From: Ahaetulla prasina
Taxonomy: Eukaryota > Chordata > Lepidosauria > Squamata > Colubridae
Reading direction: 5' to 3'
DNA length: 64,000 nt
NCBI RefSeq assembly: GCF_028640845.1
Contig: NC_080539.1
Location: forward strand, 178,710,459-178,774,458
Shown here: positions 36,887 to 49,247 of the stretch, piece after piece
How positions within the stretch are numbered: position 1 is the first letter of the stretch
Layout: each line of letters opens with the position of its first letter
Made by a program: the position numbers and the translations under genes
Notes under the pieces: generated by a model
The model's input: only the letters and a program-made list of their open reading frames with translations
What the model was told of the DNA's origin: nothing
Databases searched by the model: none

Positions 36887-37268
36887 CAGAAGTGGTATTT
36901 AGCAGGTTCTGACCCGTTCTGGAGAACTGGTAGCGGAAATTTTGAGTAGTTCAGAGAACCGGTAAATATCACCTCTGACTGCCCCCCCGCATCTATTCTC
37001 TGCCTCCCAAGTCCCAGCTGATCAGGAGGAAATGGGCATTTTGTAGTAATCTTCCCCTGGAGTGGGGAGGGAATGGAGATTTTACAGTAACCTTCCCTTG
37101 GAGTGGGGTGGGAATGGAGATTTTACAGTATCCTTTCCCTGCCATGCCCACCAAGCCACCCCCACCAAGCCATGCCATGCCATGCCACGCCACGCCCACC
37201 AAACCATGCTAAACCCACCCAGCCAGGCCCACAGAACCGGTAGTAAAAAAATTTGAATCCCACCACTG
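36887..37268. mobile_element. hAT-type MITE, 382 bp, with internal repeats
   Basis: Ends cagaagtggtatttagca and the complement of tgaatcccaccactg. Flanking 8-bp direct repeats actggctg (36879-36886) and attggctg (37269-37276) differ at one base. The subterminal gaactggtagcgg and agaaccggtagtaaaa match the family of the 26-kb copy. The interior holds about three copies of a unit of some 40 bases (gaatggagattttacagta) and a ccatgccatgccacgccac tract. Non-coding. Confidence 0.85.
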
Positions 37269-37384
37269 ATTGGCTGGTCTCCCAAGCACTAGGACAGGTG
37301 AAGTTAGTGCTATTGGCTCCAGTTAGGGAGATAGGTTGTGACACCATCTTTGTTTCTATTTTTAGTATCTTTTTGCTTTTATCT

Positions 37385-37475
37385 TTTGCATGATGTATAA
37401 TTGTTGTGAGCTGCCCAGAGTTGTGGTTCTGAGATGGATGGCCATACAAACTTTGGAATAAATAAATTAATAAAT
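37385..37475 (+). mobile_element. LINE/SINE 3' tail fragment
   Basis: ttgtgagctgcccagagttg and ggccatacaaactttggaat followed by AAAT repeats are the decayed terminus shared by many squamate LINEs and their SINEs. Confidence 0.55.
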
Positions 37476-37479
37476 TGCT

Positions 37480-37715
37480 TCCAGTCAAGAGGTGTTGAAG
37501 ACACAGAGAATGGCCTTGAAGAACAGGAGGAAGATCTGCTACCAAGGCAACAATTGGAGAAGCTTGAACCCCATTCTAACAAATTAATTTGAGAAAATAC
37601 CTCAGATGGAACCTTGCAAATTCACATGATCAATTATGTACATATGCGCATGTGGGAAGAACATTCAGGCTTGTAAGAGTCTGTCACTGTGGCTGTTCCA
37701 ATAAAAGTAGTTTTA
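37480..37715 (+). repeat. Unclassified dispersed repeat, copy 1
   Basis: Shares collinear blocks with 43640-43860: aggaggaagatctgctacca, aaatacctcagatgg, and cattcaggcttgtaagagtc followed by an AATAAAA. The order and a polyadenylation-like signal near the end would fit an LTR or a SINE; neither is established. Confidence 0.5.
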
Positions 37716-38213
37716 GGCCTTATATGGCCTTGATTTCTTGATTGAAAAAGGAGGCAAAGAGGCATTAGAGCAGAGGAAGTCATGACATATTGGCAACTTT
37801 TTCTTCCCTCATTTCAGCTGAATTTCTCACTCGTAGGCCTGTTTGAAACTGCCTGGTGTGTGGGTTGGTTTCATTCAGTTCTGTTTGGTTTTGCTTCCCT
37901 TTGCACGAACAAAAGAAAGGTTGTTCTGGATCAGGACTTCAAGCTGGAGGCATCTGAAGGATTATGTAACCAAACTCACCGTAAAGAGAGGCTTTACCCA
38001 AGCTTTCAAGCAACAGCGGAGCGTTTCTAGGACAGTGCAGGAATATAAAAGTCCCAACCACAGACCCGAGTAATTTGACAATTACTGACAGAATTGTGCA
38101 CTGGTAGAATATAAGAGAGAATAATTGGAGCAGAGGGGCTCTCCTTTCTCTCTTTCTGCCTCAGTTTGCTTGGGTTGCAAATAAAATGAATACATTTTGA
38201 AACAAGTGAATGC

Positions 38214-38243
38214 ACAAACACACACACACACACACACACACAC
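38214..38243. repeat. (CA)n microsatellite
   Basis: Uninterrupted CA dinucleotides. Confidence 0.95.
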
Positions 38244-39576
38244 GACCCCGCTGCCCGAATGCTTTCCTTGTGTCTACAAAGCAGGTTGAAAGAGAAAAAG
38301 GGTGATGGAACAGCAGTATGTGAATTCACTGGGGACGTTACAGTTGCCATTGCTGAACCAAACTCTTTTGACTTTGGGAGAGAAGCTTAAATGCAGAGTG
38401 AGGGCCTAGGCTCTCTTTCTCCCTGCTGGGTTCATTTAGGATAAAACCCCGGCTGCCCTGCATTTTGAGCTGGAGCCTCACGCAGTGGGGGAGATTGGAC
38501 TTTCTCTGCCCAAGGCGGAACATATGCTACTTCCCATCACTTTAATAGGCATTAGTTCCACAGACAGCACTGGTCAAATGTACATTATTCACAATCACTT
38601 TAATGCAAATGTGCAAGGCTGAGAGAAAAAATATGTCAGAAAGAGACAATCAACTATTTTGTCCCCCCCTTTTTTTGGTGGAACAGGCATTTCATAAATG
38701 TGTTTATGTGTGCTTTTGTATTTTTTTAAAAAAATTAATGTTAGAACTGTTATGTGTTCTTTTTCCTGTTCAGAAATACCAAGAATTAATCGTACCATTT
38801 AAAAAACTTGCATACATTAAAAAAAAGAATTCAATGAGGTGCTGCCTGAGCTATTTACATTAATTTAGAAGTAAAACCACTTATTCTTCCTGCCAAATAG
38901 GTTGTACAGAATAAAATCCACAAGGCCAGATTTTAGAGGGAAGTAAATGGACAACTACAATTTTAAGCATCATTCTTTTGTATGTAAAAGGAAATAAAAT
39001 CATGTGGCATGTTGATCTGAATTAACATGCATAAGATCATAGTGATTGTTAATTGCACTCCCCAACTGCCCTAATTATTGTCAATATCAGTATCAGGAGT
39101 ATCCAGTTGTGTCCATCTGCTGATGAAATGGCATCTGCTAGCAGAACGGAACCCCCCTTCTTGCACCCCCCACAAATCTTATTCCAAAGCAGATTTGGGG
39201 GAATCCTGGGAAGATGGAGAGAAGGACAGTAAAATGAAATCCTACTGTGTGAATGAAATTTGCTTCCATAATGTTGGATGCTGTTCAATATTTGTTTGTC
39301 TGCTTTTTTTATTTATGTACATCAAGGGCTATCCTTATTTCAAAATAGCCATTAGGAATCTATTTATTTCTGCATCCTTTCTTGTTTTCCTCTATAATAG
39401 GTGAAAGACAAGCCAAGAGAGACCTGCAGCACAATAATGCAGTGTAACTTCAGTTCTTAATCTTTCCTTCCTGTGCAATGGTAAAACACTCAAGAGTTTT
39501 ATTTTACAGAGATAGGGGAAGAAACAGAAATTGAACAACGTTAACATTACTGTGCTTGAGCATAATAATTATAAGG

Positions 39577-39655
39577 CCTTCCTTCCTTCCTTCCTTCCTT
39601 CCTTCCTTCCTTCCTTCCTTCCTTCCTTCCTTCCTTTCCTTCCTTCCTTCCTTCC
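39577..39655. repeat. (CCTT)n microsatellite
   Basis: About 19 CCTT units with one interruption. Confidence 0.95.
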
Positions 39656-40381
39656 TCATTCCATCATGGGTTTGCTCTTAACTAAAGCATTATTGGATAT
39701 ATTACATATGTTATATGACTTTCTCTTATAATTTTATTGCTTAAGTATACAAAAATAAAAACAGAAAATTAAGTCATTACAAAAATTTAGAAAACCATGT
39801 GCTTTTTTAAGATTTTAAATTATGTAATAGTTTTTTCATTGAAATAAAGCACTTTGACTACAGTCCTTGGACTAGAAATACAGAGTCATTAAATTCCAGT
39901 AGAAGAGAATTTACTGTATGTAGCTCAGGTTGAACTATAGAGTCCTTGGTGCTCTCTGAACTTGTTGTTTCCTTGTAGATGTTTCATTACCCAATTAGGT
40001 AACACCATCAGTACATCATTGGATTACATTAATTGTTCTCTGTCAACCATTAGCATTCTGTTAAAATGCAGGAGCACCAGAATCATTGTAATACTATGGA
40101 ATTGTTGGCATATTGTGAATCAGACCACATGGACATTTACTCATTGATCAACAAATTGCAGAACTTTGTTAGTGAAAAACAATCTTATCCTTTCTTGATG
40201 GGGATAACTACAAGGTTTTTCTTCTATTCTGAATTCCAACCTCATAGGTTTTCCAGCTATTTTCTGGCCATTCTACATGATTTTATTAGCAGTTTCCCTA
40301 AGAAAAAGTTTGAAAGTTATATAACATTATAGTCCTTTTAACCCCCTCAACTCCCTCAGGTAAAAGCCCTCAAACCTGTCA

Positions 40382-40807
<426 letters not shown>

Positions 40808-41487
40808 AGAAGCCATTGAGATAGAAAAACGCCCACACAGCATGAACAAACGAGATGATACCTCCCGCCTACCAGCCATTTGGAAACCCGCCCTTATTGA
40901 CAAATGAGTCCTTAACACGAGGAATGACACCAGACCCACACTCACGAGGTCCACACAGGATGTCACCACCGCACATCTACCCAGAAAGCAGACCCAAACC
41001 CACACTGATCATGAAGCACGACCAAGGACCAGAAGCCAGACTGCAGCTGCAACATTAGCCATTTCAAACCCCTCCAATCCATACATGCAGCAGACTGACA
41101 CCCACTATGAAGATGTAGCACGACCACAAAGCCAAACAACAGCTATGCAGCTCACCAGCTCAAATTCCCCTGCAACACAGACTAAATTGAGCACAACCAA
41201 GCCCCCACCCAAACAGGACACACCCCCAGCCAATCAGAGCACAAAAAAACCCCCAGCCAATCAGAGCACAGCCAAGCTCCCACCCAATCAGTTCAAACCC
41301 CCACTAGCAGTTAAAAGGAAGAAACAGCTGCGATCACACATTGCTCCCAGAAGCACGAAGCTGAAGCCTGAAGATGACGAATGAGACTTTGTCGAAACGT
41401 CGCCAAGACACTTCCAATTTTACACGGGAGAAAACCCGAACAACCAAAGACCTACATACAAACACCCGTGAAAACCTCAGAAAACAA
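40808..41487 (+). mobile_element. Penelope-like element copy A (3' part)
   Basis: Starts inside the endonuclease C-terminus (REAIEIEKRPHSMNKRDDTS in frame, then LPAIWKPALIDK and a stop). It continues through a repeat-rich non-coding region with CCAATCAGAGCACA units to the hammerhead-like motif and the terminus gaaaacctcagaaaacaaat. It runs head-to-tail into copy B across a short atatatatata seam. Confidence 0.85.
41366..41404 (+). ncRNA. Hammerhead-ribozyme-like motif
   Basis: Core CTGAAGA at 41368-41374; stem II GACGAA with TTTGTC (one G-U pair), loop TGAGAC; GAAA at 41394-41397; ACGTC with the expected cut after 41401. Same architecture as the 40.6-kb motif. Confidence 0.6.
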
Positions 41488-41500
41488 ATATATATATATA

Positions 41501-42229
41501 ACACTATCACACACAAACCGCTATCTGCATGCACTCTCACACCACCACCCAGCACAGATCAACTCCGTAGCCAAGACACTCATCTCTAGAACAAAACGCT
41601 TAGCTGACGAACAACACCTAAAAACCGAACTACACACTCTCACAAACGTACTAACATCCAATGGATTCCAGAGAAATAAGATTACCAAACTAATCCAAAA
41701 AGAACCCCCCACTAAAATCCAAGACAGAGAACAAGAAAACGGCACAGCCCTCCTCCCATATATAAAAGGCACCACAGACAGAATCAGCAAGATCCTCCAC
41801 AAACACAACATCAAGACAGCATTCTGCACAAACCGAAAAATATCCACCATCCTAAGAAACCCCAAAGACAAAATTGAGTTAGAAAATCAAGGAGTATATG
41901 AAATCCCATGCACTGCCTGCCCCACCACATACATTGGACAAACCAACAGAAGAATAAGTGCATGCATTGAAGAATACAAGAACTCAGTCAAAAAAGAGGA
42001 ACCAACTTCTTCCTTGGTCCAACACCTTAAAGCCACAGGACACGATATTGACTTTAAAAAGACCAGAACTATCGCCAAAACTGAACACTTTAACAACAGA
42101 ATAATAAGAGAAGCCATCGAGATAGAAAAACGCCCACACAGCATGAACAAACGAGATGATACCTCCCACCTACCAGCCATTTGGAAACCCGCCCTTATTA
42201 ACAAACGAGTCCCTAACCACGAGAAATGA
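41501..42229 (+). pseudogene. Penelope-like GIY-YIG endonuclease (C-terminal part of polyprotein)
   Basis: The continuous frame actually opens at 41381 inside the preceding terminal repeat; element-derived coding starts near 41501. An RT-endonuclease linker (LISRTKRLADEQHLKTEL, GFQRNKITKLI) is followed by the GIY-YIG nuclease: GVYEIPCTACPTTYIGQTNR with GVY and YIG, a downstream Arg (RRISACIEEYK), and the CxxC plus VQHLKATGHD that make the Cys/His motif typical of Penelope endonucleases. It then runs NNRIIREAIEIEKRPHS to a stop after VPNHEK. In the intact element this domain nicks the integration target. The upstream RT fingers and palm are absent, so it is a fragment, though open for about 240 codons. 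Confidence 0.85.
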
Positions 42230-42673
42230 CACCAGACCCACACTCACGAGGTCCACACAGGATGTCACCACCACACATCCACCCAGAAAGCAGACCCAAA
42301 CCCACACTGATCATGAAGCACGACCAAGGACCAGAAGCCAGACTGCAGCTGCAACATTAGCCATTTCAAACCCCTCCAATCCACACATGCAGCAGACTGA
42401 CACCCACTATGAAGATATAGCACGACCACGACCACGAAGCCAAACAACAGCAATGCAGCTCACCAACTCAAATCCCCCTGCAACTCAGACTAATCTGAGC
42501 ACAACCAAGCCCCCACCCAAACAGGACATACCCCCATCCAATCAGAGCACAACCCCCCCCCATCCAATCAGAGCACAGCCAAGCTCCCACCCAATCAGTT
42601 CAAACCCCCACTAGCAGTTAAAAAGGAAGAAACAGCTGCAATCATACATTGCTCCCAGAAGCACGAAGCTGAA

Positions 42674-42712
42674 GCCTGAAGATGACGAATGAGACTTTGT
42701 CGAAACGTAGCC
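42674..42712 (+). ncRNA. Hammerhead-ribozyme-like motif
   Basis: Core CTGAAGA at 42676-42682, stem II GACGAA/TTTGTC, GAAA, then ACGTA (H17 is A, allowed by the UH rule). Same layout as the other copies. Confidence 0.55.
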
Positions 42713-42761
42713 AAGACACTTCCAATTTTACGTGGGAGAAAACCCGAATAACCAAAGACCT

Positions 42762-42762
42762 A

Positions 42763-42808
<46 letters not shown>
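42762..42808. repeat. (CA)n microsatellite at Penelope 3' end
   Basis: CA dinucleotides begin directly after aaccaaagacctacacac; the last part of the terminal repeat seen in copy A is replaced by the array. Confidence 0.95.
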
Positions 42809-42809
<1 letters not shown>

Positions 42810-42811
<2 letters not shown>

Positions 42812-43639
42812 ATGAAGTTTTAGTGCAGACTCATCTTGGATAATTGCATTTCTTTCTTTTTTCTTAAAAAAAAAAGATATTTCTGTAGAAAAACTCATTC
42901 ATCTCTTGAACTCAGAGAGAGACTGATCTTTCCATACTAGTGCTGAGTGATTTATATAAGCAACTCCTATTAATGCTAATGTAAGGTAAGTGCGTAAATC
43001 TCTCTTCCCTGGATGGTTAACAGCCTTTTTAAAGTGGCTGTTTTGGTAACAAATCTAAGTAATGATTAAATTAGAAGATGGAACATCAAACATAATTGAA
43101 TACTTGCAGAGATCTGTACATGTGATGCACAAAGATTAATGAATCAAACTAATCCCTGGTGTAATGTTCTCTTGAAATACATATTGCATTGTAAAATTGA
43201 AAAGACATAAAAGCCTGGATGGGCCCCAATTCAACAGAAAGTGCAATTAAGAAGTTTTTCCTTTGCAGGCTAGCGTAATATTGTGGAGAATGTTCTGAAT
43301 TTACACTAAATAAATCTTAGAGAATAGAATACAGTAGATGATCCCAGACTGCTTGGAAGAAATGCAGAAGAAAAACATCAGAAGTCTAGGGAACTAGGAC
43401 TGCTAAGACTTGAAAAATGCATTCAATTGGTGCGGTACATTCACAACTGGTAAACACTCATGAAAAAAAATCTGGGGCTAGATATTCCAGCTGTGGTAAT
43501 TTCTGGTTAGAAGTATATCTGGACTACATGTTAACTCAAGCAATAGGTAGGGAAAGAAGCATTTGAACTAGGCCGAGAGTCCCAATTTCCCTGTTTCCAA
43601 TAGCTGTGAAATGTTGTGGTTTCAGTTTTCCCTAACTGG
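42810..43639. other. Non-coding stretch
   Basis: No gene or repeat recognised. Confidence 0.6.
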
Positions 43640-43860
43640 CAACAATGGTGATGTGGATGGCAGAAGGGATGGACAGGAGGAAGAGCCTCTACTAAGGCAA
43701 TGGCCAGATAAAATGATCCTGAGTCCAGGGCAAGAATGTAACATGAGTAAATATCTCAGATAAGCTTCTCCCAAGTTCATACAAAGATAAAAGGAGGGAA
43801 GGTGTGGGGGGGAGTGCATTCAGACTTGCAAGATTCTGTTACTATATTTTTATAATACAA
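43640..43860 (+). repeat. Unclassified dispersed repeat, copy 2
   Basis: Blocks aggaggaagagcctctacta, aaatatctcagata and cattcagacttgcaagattc appear in the same order and spacing as at 37480-37715. See that entry for possible identities. Confidence 0.5.
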
Positions 43861-43894
43861 TACCTAGATGGCACTTGTTTCCTAGTCTGATTTG

Positions 43895-44136
43895 TTTGTT
43901 TCCTTCCTACCTTTATTATTTTTATAAATAACTTGAGACAGGGAACATACTCCTTATTCCTTCCTCCTCCTATATTTGCTCCACAACAACAACCCTGTGA
44001 GGTAGGCTGGGTTCAGAGGAAGTGACTGGCCCAAAGCCATCCAGATGCCTTTTGTGCATAATGCACAACCACAGTTCACACACTCTTGATGTCTAACCTG
44101 GTGCCTTCACCACAAGATCAAACTGGCTCTCTGACT
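43895..44136 (-). mobile_element. tRNA-derived SINE
   Basis: On the minus strand: gagagccagtttgatcttgt (tRNA-like head, A-box region), a decayed box B, the ggatggctttgggccagtca-type block, cagcctacctcacagggttg, ttgttgtggagcaaatatag, aggaggaaggaataagg, then a terminal ataaataataaag-like stretch. A common squamate SINE structure. Confidence 0.7.
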
Positions 44137-44139
44137 CAC

Positions 44140-46000
44140 CTTGTAGAGCTGACACAGTAGTCAAGAAAAGTCTGGAAATGAAAAGAGAAACAGGAAGACA
44201 AGTTAAGAAAAGTCCTTTTTCCCAGAGAACTGTAATTAAAGAGAAGAAAGGTCTTCCCTATAAAGCTACTTGTGAGCAGCCAGAAGAGTTCTTGGTCTAA
44301 TCTATATCTGCCCTATAGACCCCAATCCCAAAACAGAGTTCTGATAGACAGAAGGACAATGTTGTCACAATTTTTCTCTTTCCCTCTAAATGTAAATGTA
44401 AAATAATATAGCATATTTTTTTTTGATGCAGACTATGTTGTGGGGATAGTTTCCTTCATGAGTCAAACTATTATAGCTAAACTGGGATTTATATGTTAGG
44501 TTAAGTTCAAACAGATTTACAACAGAGTTCCCAAGATCTAAAAGATATTAGAATATCAGGAACATTTTTCAACCACATTCACCCTTTTTCAAACCTTTTT
44601 CAATTATGCCTAAGCAAAGTTGTCCTTTCCAGCAATATCTTCATTTTGTTTTTGCTGCTAGAACAATATTCATTTTAGTGCTGCTTGATCTTCTCTTTGT
44701 CCTGTTTATAAAGGACTTCACAAGGTAAATGGAGACCAAACATATTCTCATGCACTTTACAAATCCAGAGAGTCATGTTGCCCGGAGGGGATGGCACTTC
44801 CTAAGATCTGTGTGATGTTTTGCCTGCAGCATTTGGATTGAGGCAATATATGCAAAAAAAAAAAAAAAAAATCACTGCATTCCAATGACTTTTTCAACAG
44901 GCCAGGCAACCTGCATTTGCTTTCTCATCCCTATGGGTTCTTCTTTGTTTTTCTATTTATATTTATTTATATATTCTTATGGACTCAAGTAGTTATAGTG
45001 AAGGGAACTTATGAGAAGAAAACCTTTATTTGTGGGAGTGTCCTTACTCAGACTCTGAATATAAGGCGTATGCACTAAAGCTTCTTTGGGAATAAATTCA
45101 CCAGTTCATATTTATTTAATTAGATTAGTAAAAAAAAATCAGGATAATTGAAATTTCCTACTCAGAAATATCAGAAAACCCTGAGAAATCATAGTATTTA
45201 AAGAAAACCCACCTGGATCTGATAACAACAATAATTTTATAAATTTCAGAATGTTTATCTCCATATTGAAAGAGTGTTTGAAGTTGAGGGATAATGGCTG
45301 CTTAATCAGCTTGTAACTAAGACAATGTTTGACTCATGATGTTCTGCTTAAATCTCATCTCTGTATAGAACTCATTTGGGGGACAAACTGTGTTTGATGT
45401 GCAGTTAATTACTCTCCCTCGGTAATGCTTTATTTTATTTAAAGGATATTCTGCCTGAGAAGGCCCTGCACTGGAAAAGTTACATGTGGTGTGAGCTTTT
45501 CACTCTTTTGCACTTTTCTGCTTTATTTTTTTCTCCCAAGGGGGAAGATATAAGACAACTAGAGGTATGGTTTATTTACTTGGCCATATTTGCAAGAAAT
45601 CTACCTTACCCCTCTGCCTATCCCTCTTCAAGAAATACTGGGAACTGCTTTAAATCAGATTATCTGCCCACCTAATGTGCAGCTATATTCTATTCTTAAT
45701 GACACTGATTTCATGATATTTCTGGATGGGATGTTTCACATCATCTGTTAGATTTCTTGCTGGAACACACTAGATTTTGGGGCTGCCTACATATCAAATA
45801 TATCACTGAGCTATGATTCCTCCCTAAAGACATGGAGAGCATGGATGTCTCTTGTGCACACAATGATAGGCTGGAAACATTAAGCTAATTTCCTTTTTGC
45901 TTTTAGAACTCACGAGAACTTCAGTTATAACCAGAATATTATAAATCAAGCTAGAATGTGGAAGGTACTCTCCTTTTGCTCTATGTTGTCATTTAGATGC
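44140..46000. other. Non-coding stretch
   Basis: No gene recognised; contains an A-run near 44853. Otherwise single-copy-looking. Confidence 0.6.
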
Positions 46001-46002
46001 TT

Positions 46003-46590
46003 ATAGAATCATAGGCTTGGAAGGGACCTTGGAGGTTTTCTAGCCCAACCTCCTGTCCACAACAGTAATTCTCATTCCATTTCTGACAAATGAAGGAGCA
46101 ACCACAACTCTGTGAAGCAAGCTGTTCCACTGTTTAATAGTTCTCACTGTCAGGAAATTCCTACTTATTTCTAGGTTGGATCACCCTCTGATGAGCTTTG
46201 CTTCTTGTTCTTCCCTCACATGTTACGGAGAATAAACCAACGCCCTCTTCCCTATGGCAGCCCTTCAAGTGTTGGAAGACTGCTATCATTTCTCCCCTCA
46301 GTCTTCTCTTCTTTAAACTAAACATAACTAGTTGCTTTAGTTATTCTTTTAGCCTTCATACTTCTTATCATCTTTGTTGCTCTTCTCTGCACTCTTTCTA
46401 GGGCCTCAGCATTTTTTTGTATGGTGGTGACCAGAACTGGACACTGTATTCAAAGTATCGACCTCACCAATGCATTACAGAGTAATACTATCACTTCCTT
46501 TAATCTTGATACTATTCCTCTATTGATGCAGTCTAGGACTGCATGGGTTATGGAGTGCCTTGATGCACTCTGTGTGGTTTTTTTTTCACT
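46003..46590 (-). mobile_element. CR1 LINE 3' end
   Basis: The plus strand starts tagaatcataggcttggaag ggacc, the reverse complement of the diagnostic amniote CR1 terminus (ending in ATTCTA-type 8-mers). It continues gttttctagcccaacctcct and caccctctgatgagctttgc, with accagaactggacactgtat farther in. 5'-truncated and without an open frame. Confidence 0.85.
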
Positions 46591-46599
46591 ACCACAATT

Positions 46600-49045
46600 A
46601 TAGGCACTATTAAAAATGTCTAATTTACTTAAACACTAAGACTTCACTGGTCTTACAGATTTAACAGGGACTTGGGTTGGCTCCATGAAAACAAAACTGC
46701 TGGAATGTCTTTAATCAATGGAAGAGCAAAGTAGACCTCACGGTAACTTACAGATTCCTTTCACTGACAGTGCTTTTACAAGCCTGAATGGGGATGGAGG
46801 GAGGAAGAATCAAGAGCCGTAAACATGTACATGATTTCTATCTGTAGCTTCTCTTTTTCATAAAATGTTGGAAAAACAATCTCAGTTCAGAAGAGTGACA
46901 TACTGAGCAATAAGCTTCCATTGCAGGAAGTTCATTTTTCGCTCCTTCCTTGGCACTTAGCCCAGTGCCATCAGAACTAATTAAAAACAGAACCATGCTG
47001 GTAGAATCTCAGCATTTGGGTTTTATAATAACAGAGGAGCTAACCAGGGGGATGTCTAATGAGAATAGTTCTCAAGTTTATTTTCTAGCATTGGGCAACT
47101 ATGTCAATTACTCAAAACTGCCGTTTGGGGCCAGAGCTCTTGCTGAGCTGGGGAAGGATATCCCTGCCATACCAATGAAGCTGCAGCTTTGATGGTGTGT
47201 GTGTCCCTTGCATAGGAGTGTCTTGGCTTTGGACTAAAATGAAAAGAGATGGCTGGAGCTGCTGCTTTGCTCTTCATGCAGGAAATCAAGATCAGAAACT
47301 CAAAGATTTGGCTTTCCTCCTGGATTATTGACAGCAATATTTCCTGCATTGCAACGGGCTCACAATAGAAAATGTAATTTATAGAGAAAAAAAACAAACC
47401 TTTATCAGCAAGAGAATTAATTATTAGGGAGGGTAAAGGGTGGTTGCATAAGTAAGAGAAATTATAGACAAATACATATTTGAAGACTATGCTTACAACA
47501 GGCTTCATTGTGATTCCATTCCACGTCCAGTGGATTCAAAGTTCTTAATGGCAGGGAGGCCATTTAGAGTTTCAAAAGAAGAATACAGTGATTTCAACTG
47601 CAGGCAGTAATTTCTTAAAAGTCACCATTTTTATACTGATTGATATATTAGTAAGAGTAAACATCCCAATATTCTGAAACAGCCCTGCTTTATAAAGTTT
47701 ATAAAGTTAACTTAAAAGTCAATTTTTCTTCTTGAAGGTTGTGAAATTTGGCTTACTCCTTACTGAAGTCCCTGTTACACACAGAAGGAGATATGTATCA
47801 GGTGGTGAATGGGTGAGCAGATCTGCCCAATCCTACTTCGATAGAAGATAATCTTCCTTAAAGGTGGCTGTCTTGAAGGGCTGTCTCATCCAAGTCCAGC
47901 ATATATTTTCAAAAAGAGAGAGCAAGAACTTTTCAATTTGTCTACTACATGGACAGCAGACTGAGCACACACACGGATCATGTAATGCCAATTCATCTAA
48001 TCAATTTTGCTTTCTACCTTATTTCTAACATATTCACGATAGCCACTTCTCTCTACTGCATCTTTTCTGGACTTAAACAAAAGCATAGTATCCTCAGGGC
48101 TGCTCCCAGATATTTAGAACTTCCTGTCAATGGATGTTAAGGTGAAATCTTATTTCTTCTACTACTACTGGGAGTCAAGAATATTTTATATAGGTGGGCC
48201 TTTGAGGTATAAGCTGGTTTGTTGGGTGGGTCTGCTTGTGTTATAAACATGTATTTTAATAAAGTTCAGGAGCTACTTTTTATTTGTTTGTGTTTTTGAT
48301 TTGTTAGCTCCCTTTAGGGCCAATTCTTAGGTAGAAATGTCAGCTAAAGTTTGAGTAGCAAATAGAACACAAATGCCCACAAGGAAACCCAGGACTCTTT
48401 TTTTCTTTCCTGGTTTTGTGGAATATCCTTTCCTTCCCAGGCATCTGAAAATGGTGTCCTTTCTTCAGGCCAATACTCCACAAGTTTGCTGAGAAACAAG
48501 ATCCTGCTCAGAGCGGTTTCTGTAGTCAGTGCACCTAGCATTGTGCCTTTGTCTCTCTTTCTTTTTTTCCTCATGTAACGGCTTTGTCTCTTCACAAATA
48601 AATAAATAAAACAAAGTATTGAGCTATACTATATTTCCAAGCTGTGCTAAATCGGTCCCTTGCCTATTCTGCTAAGCAGCATTTTATGTCAACAATGTAT
48701 TAGGAAAAAAAAGCTCTATTAAAAGCAATAGGATACTATTTCTCTAAGGTCAGGAGCAAGCAGCAATGAGTGTTCAGGGGACTATAATGTTGTCAAATGA
48801 AAGCAAAAGCCATATCTTTCTGAGTGATCTTAAAACTGCAATGTCACAGGGCAGCCATTTGTAGAAATCGCTGCCTTTATTTCAATGGGTTATGAAAACG
48901 CGAGGAATAAATAGAAGCACTTTCACCTGAAAACAGTTGCACTGCCAGTTGATGTGGTGGGAAGAGAGGAGGGGAACTCTGCCTGCTGCTTTCTTCCTTG
49001 CTGAGCATAAAGTGCTTCTTGAATTATGAAGCTGCAGCTACTTGG
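46600..49045. other. Non-coding stretch
   Basis: No gene, RNA or clear repeat recognised. Confidence 0.6.
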
Positions 49046-49247
49046 CCAGATTATTTATTTATTTATTTATTTATTTAATCACATTTTTATACCGCCCTAT
49101 CTCAGGGCAGTTTACAGCCTAATAAAAACATACATATAAATACAAAATAAAACACCAATTAAAAAACTTATTAAATAAGGCCGAATATTAAAAAATTGCG
49201 ATAAAAATAATAAAACCCCGTTAAAACCAAATTTAAAATTTAAAATT

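Larger units (their letters stand above)
41500..42766 (+). mobile_element. Penelope-like element copy B (5'-truncated, endonuclease intact)
   Basis: Begins in the linker after the reverse transcriptase (the RT core itself is missing). It carries an open GIY-YIG endonuclease to 42229, then the non-coding terminal repeat with its hammerhead-like motif, ending against a CA microsatellite. Lacking the RT it cannot act alone, but it is the best-preserved copy in the window. Confidence 0.9.

Noticed and set aside
37123..37545. 140-codon minus frame rich in Trp/Gly/His
   Set aside because: Derived from the ccatgc tract inside the MITE and neighbouring LINE tail.
39577..39655. Array-like repeats as a CRISPR
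   Set aside because: Simple tetranucleotide tract without spacers, in a vertebrate genome.
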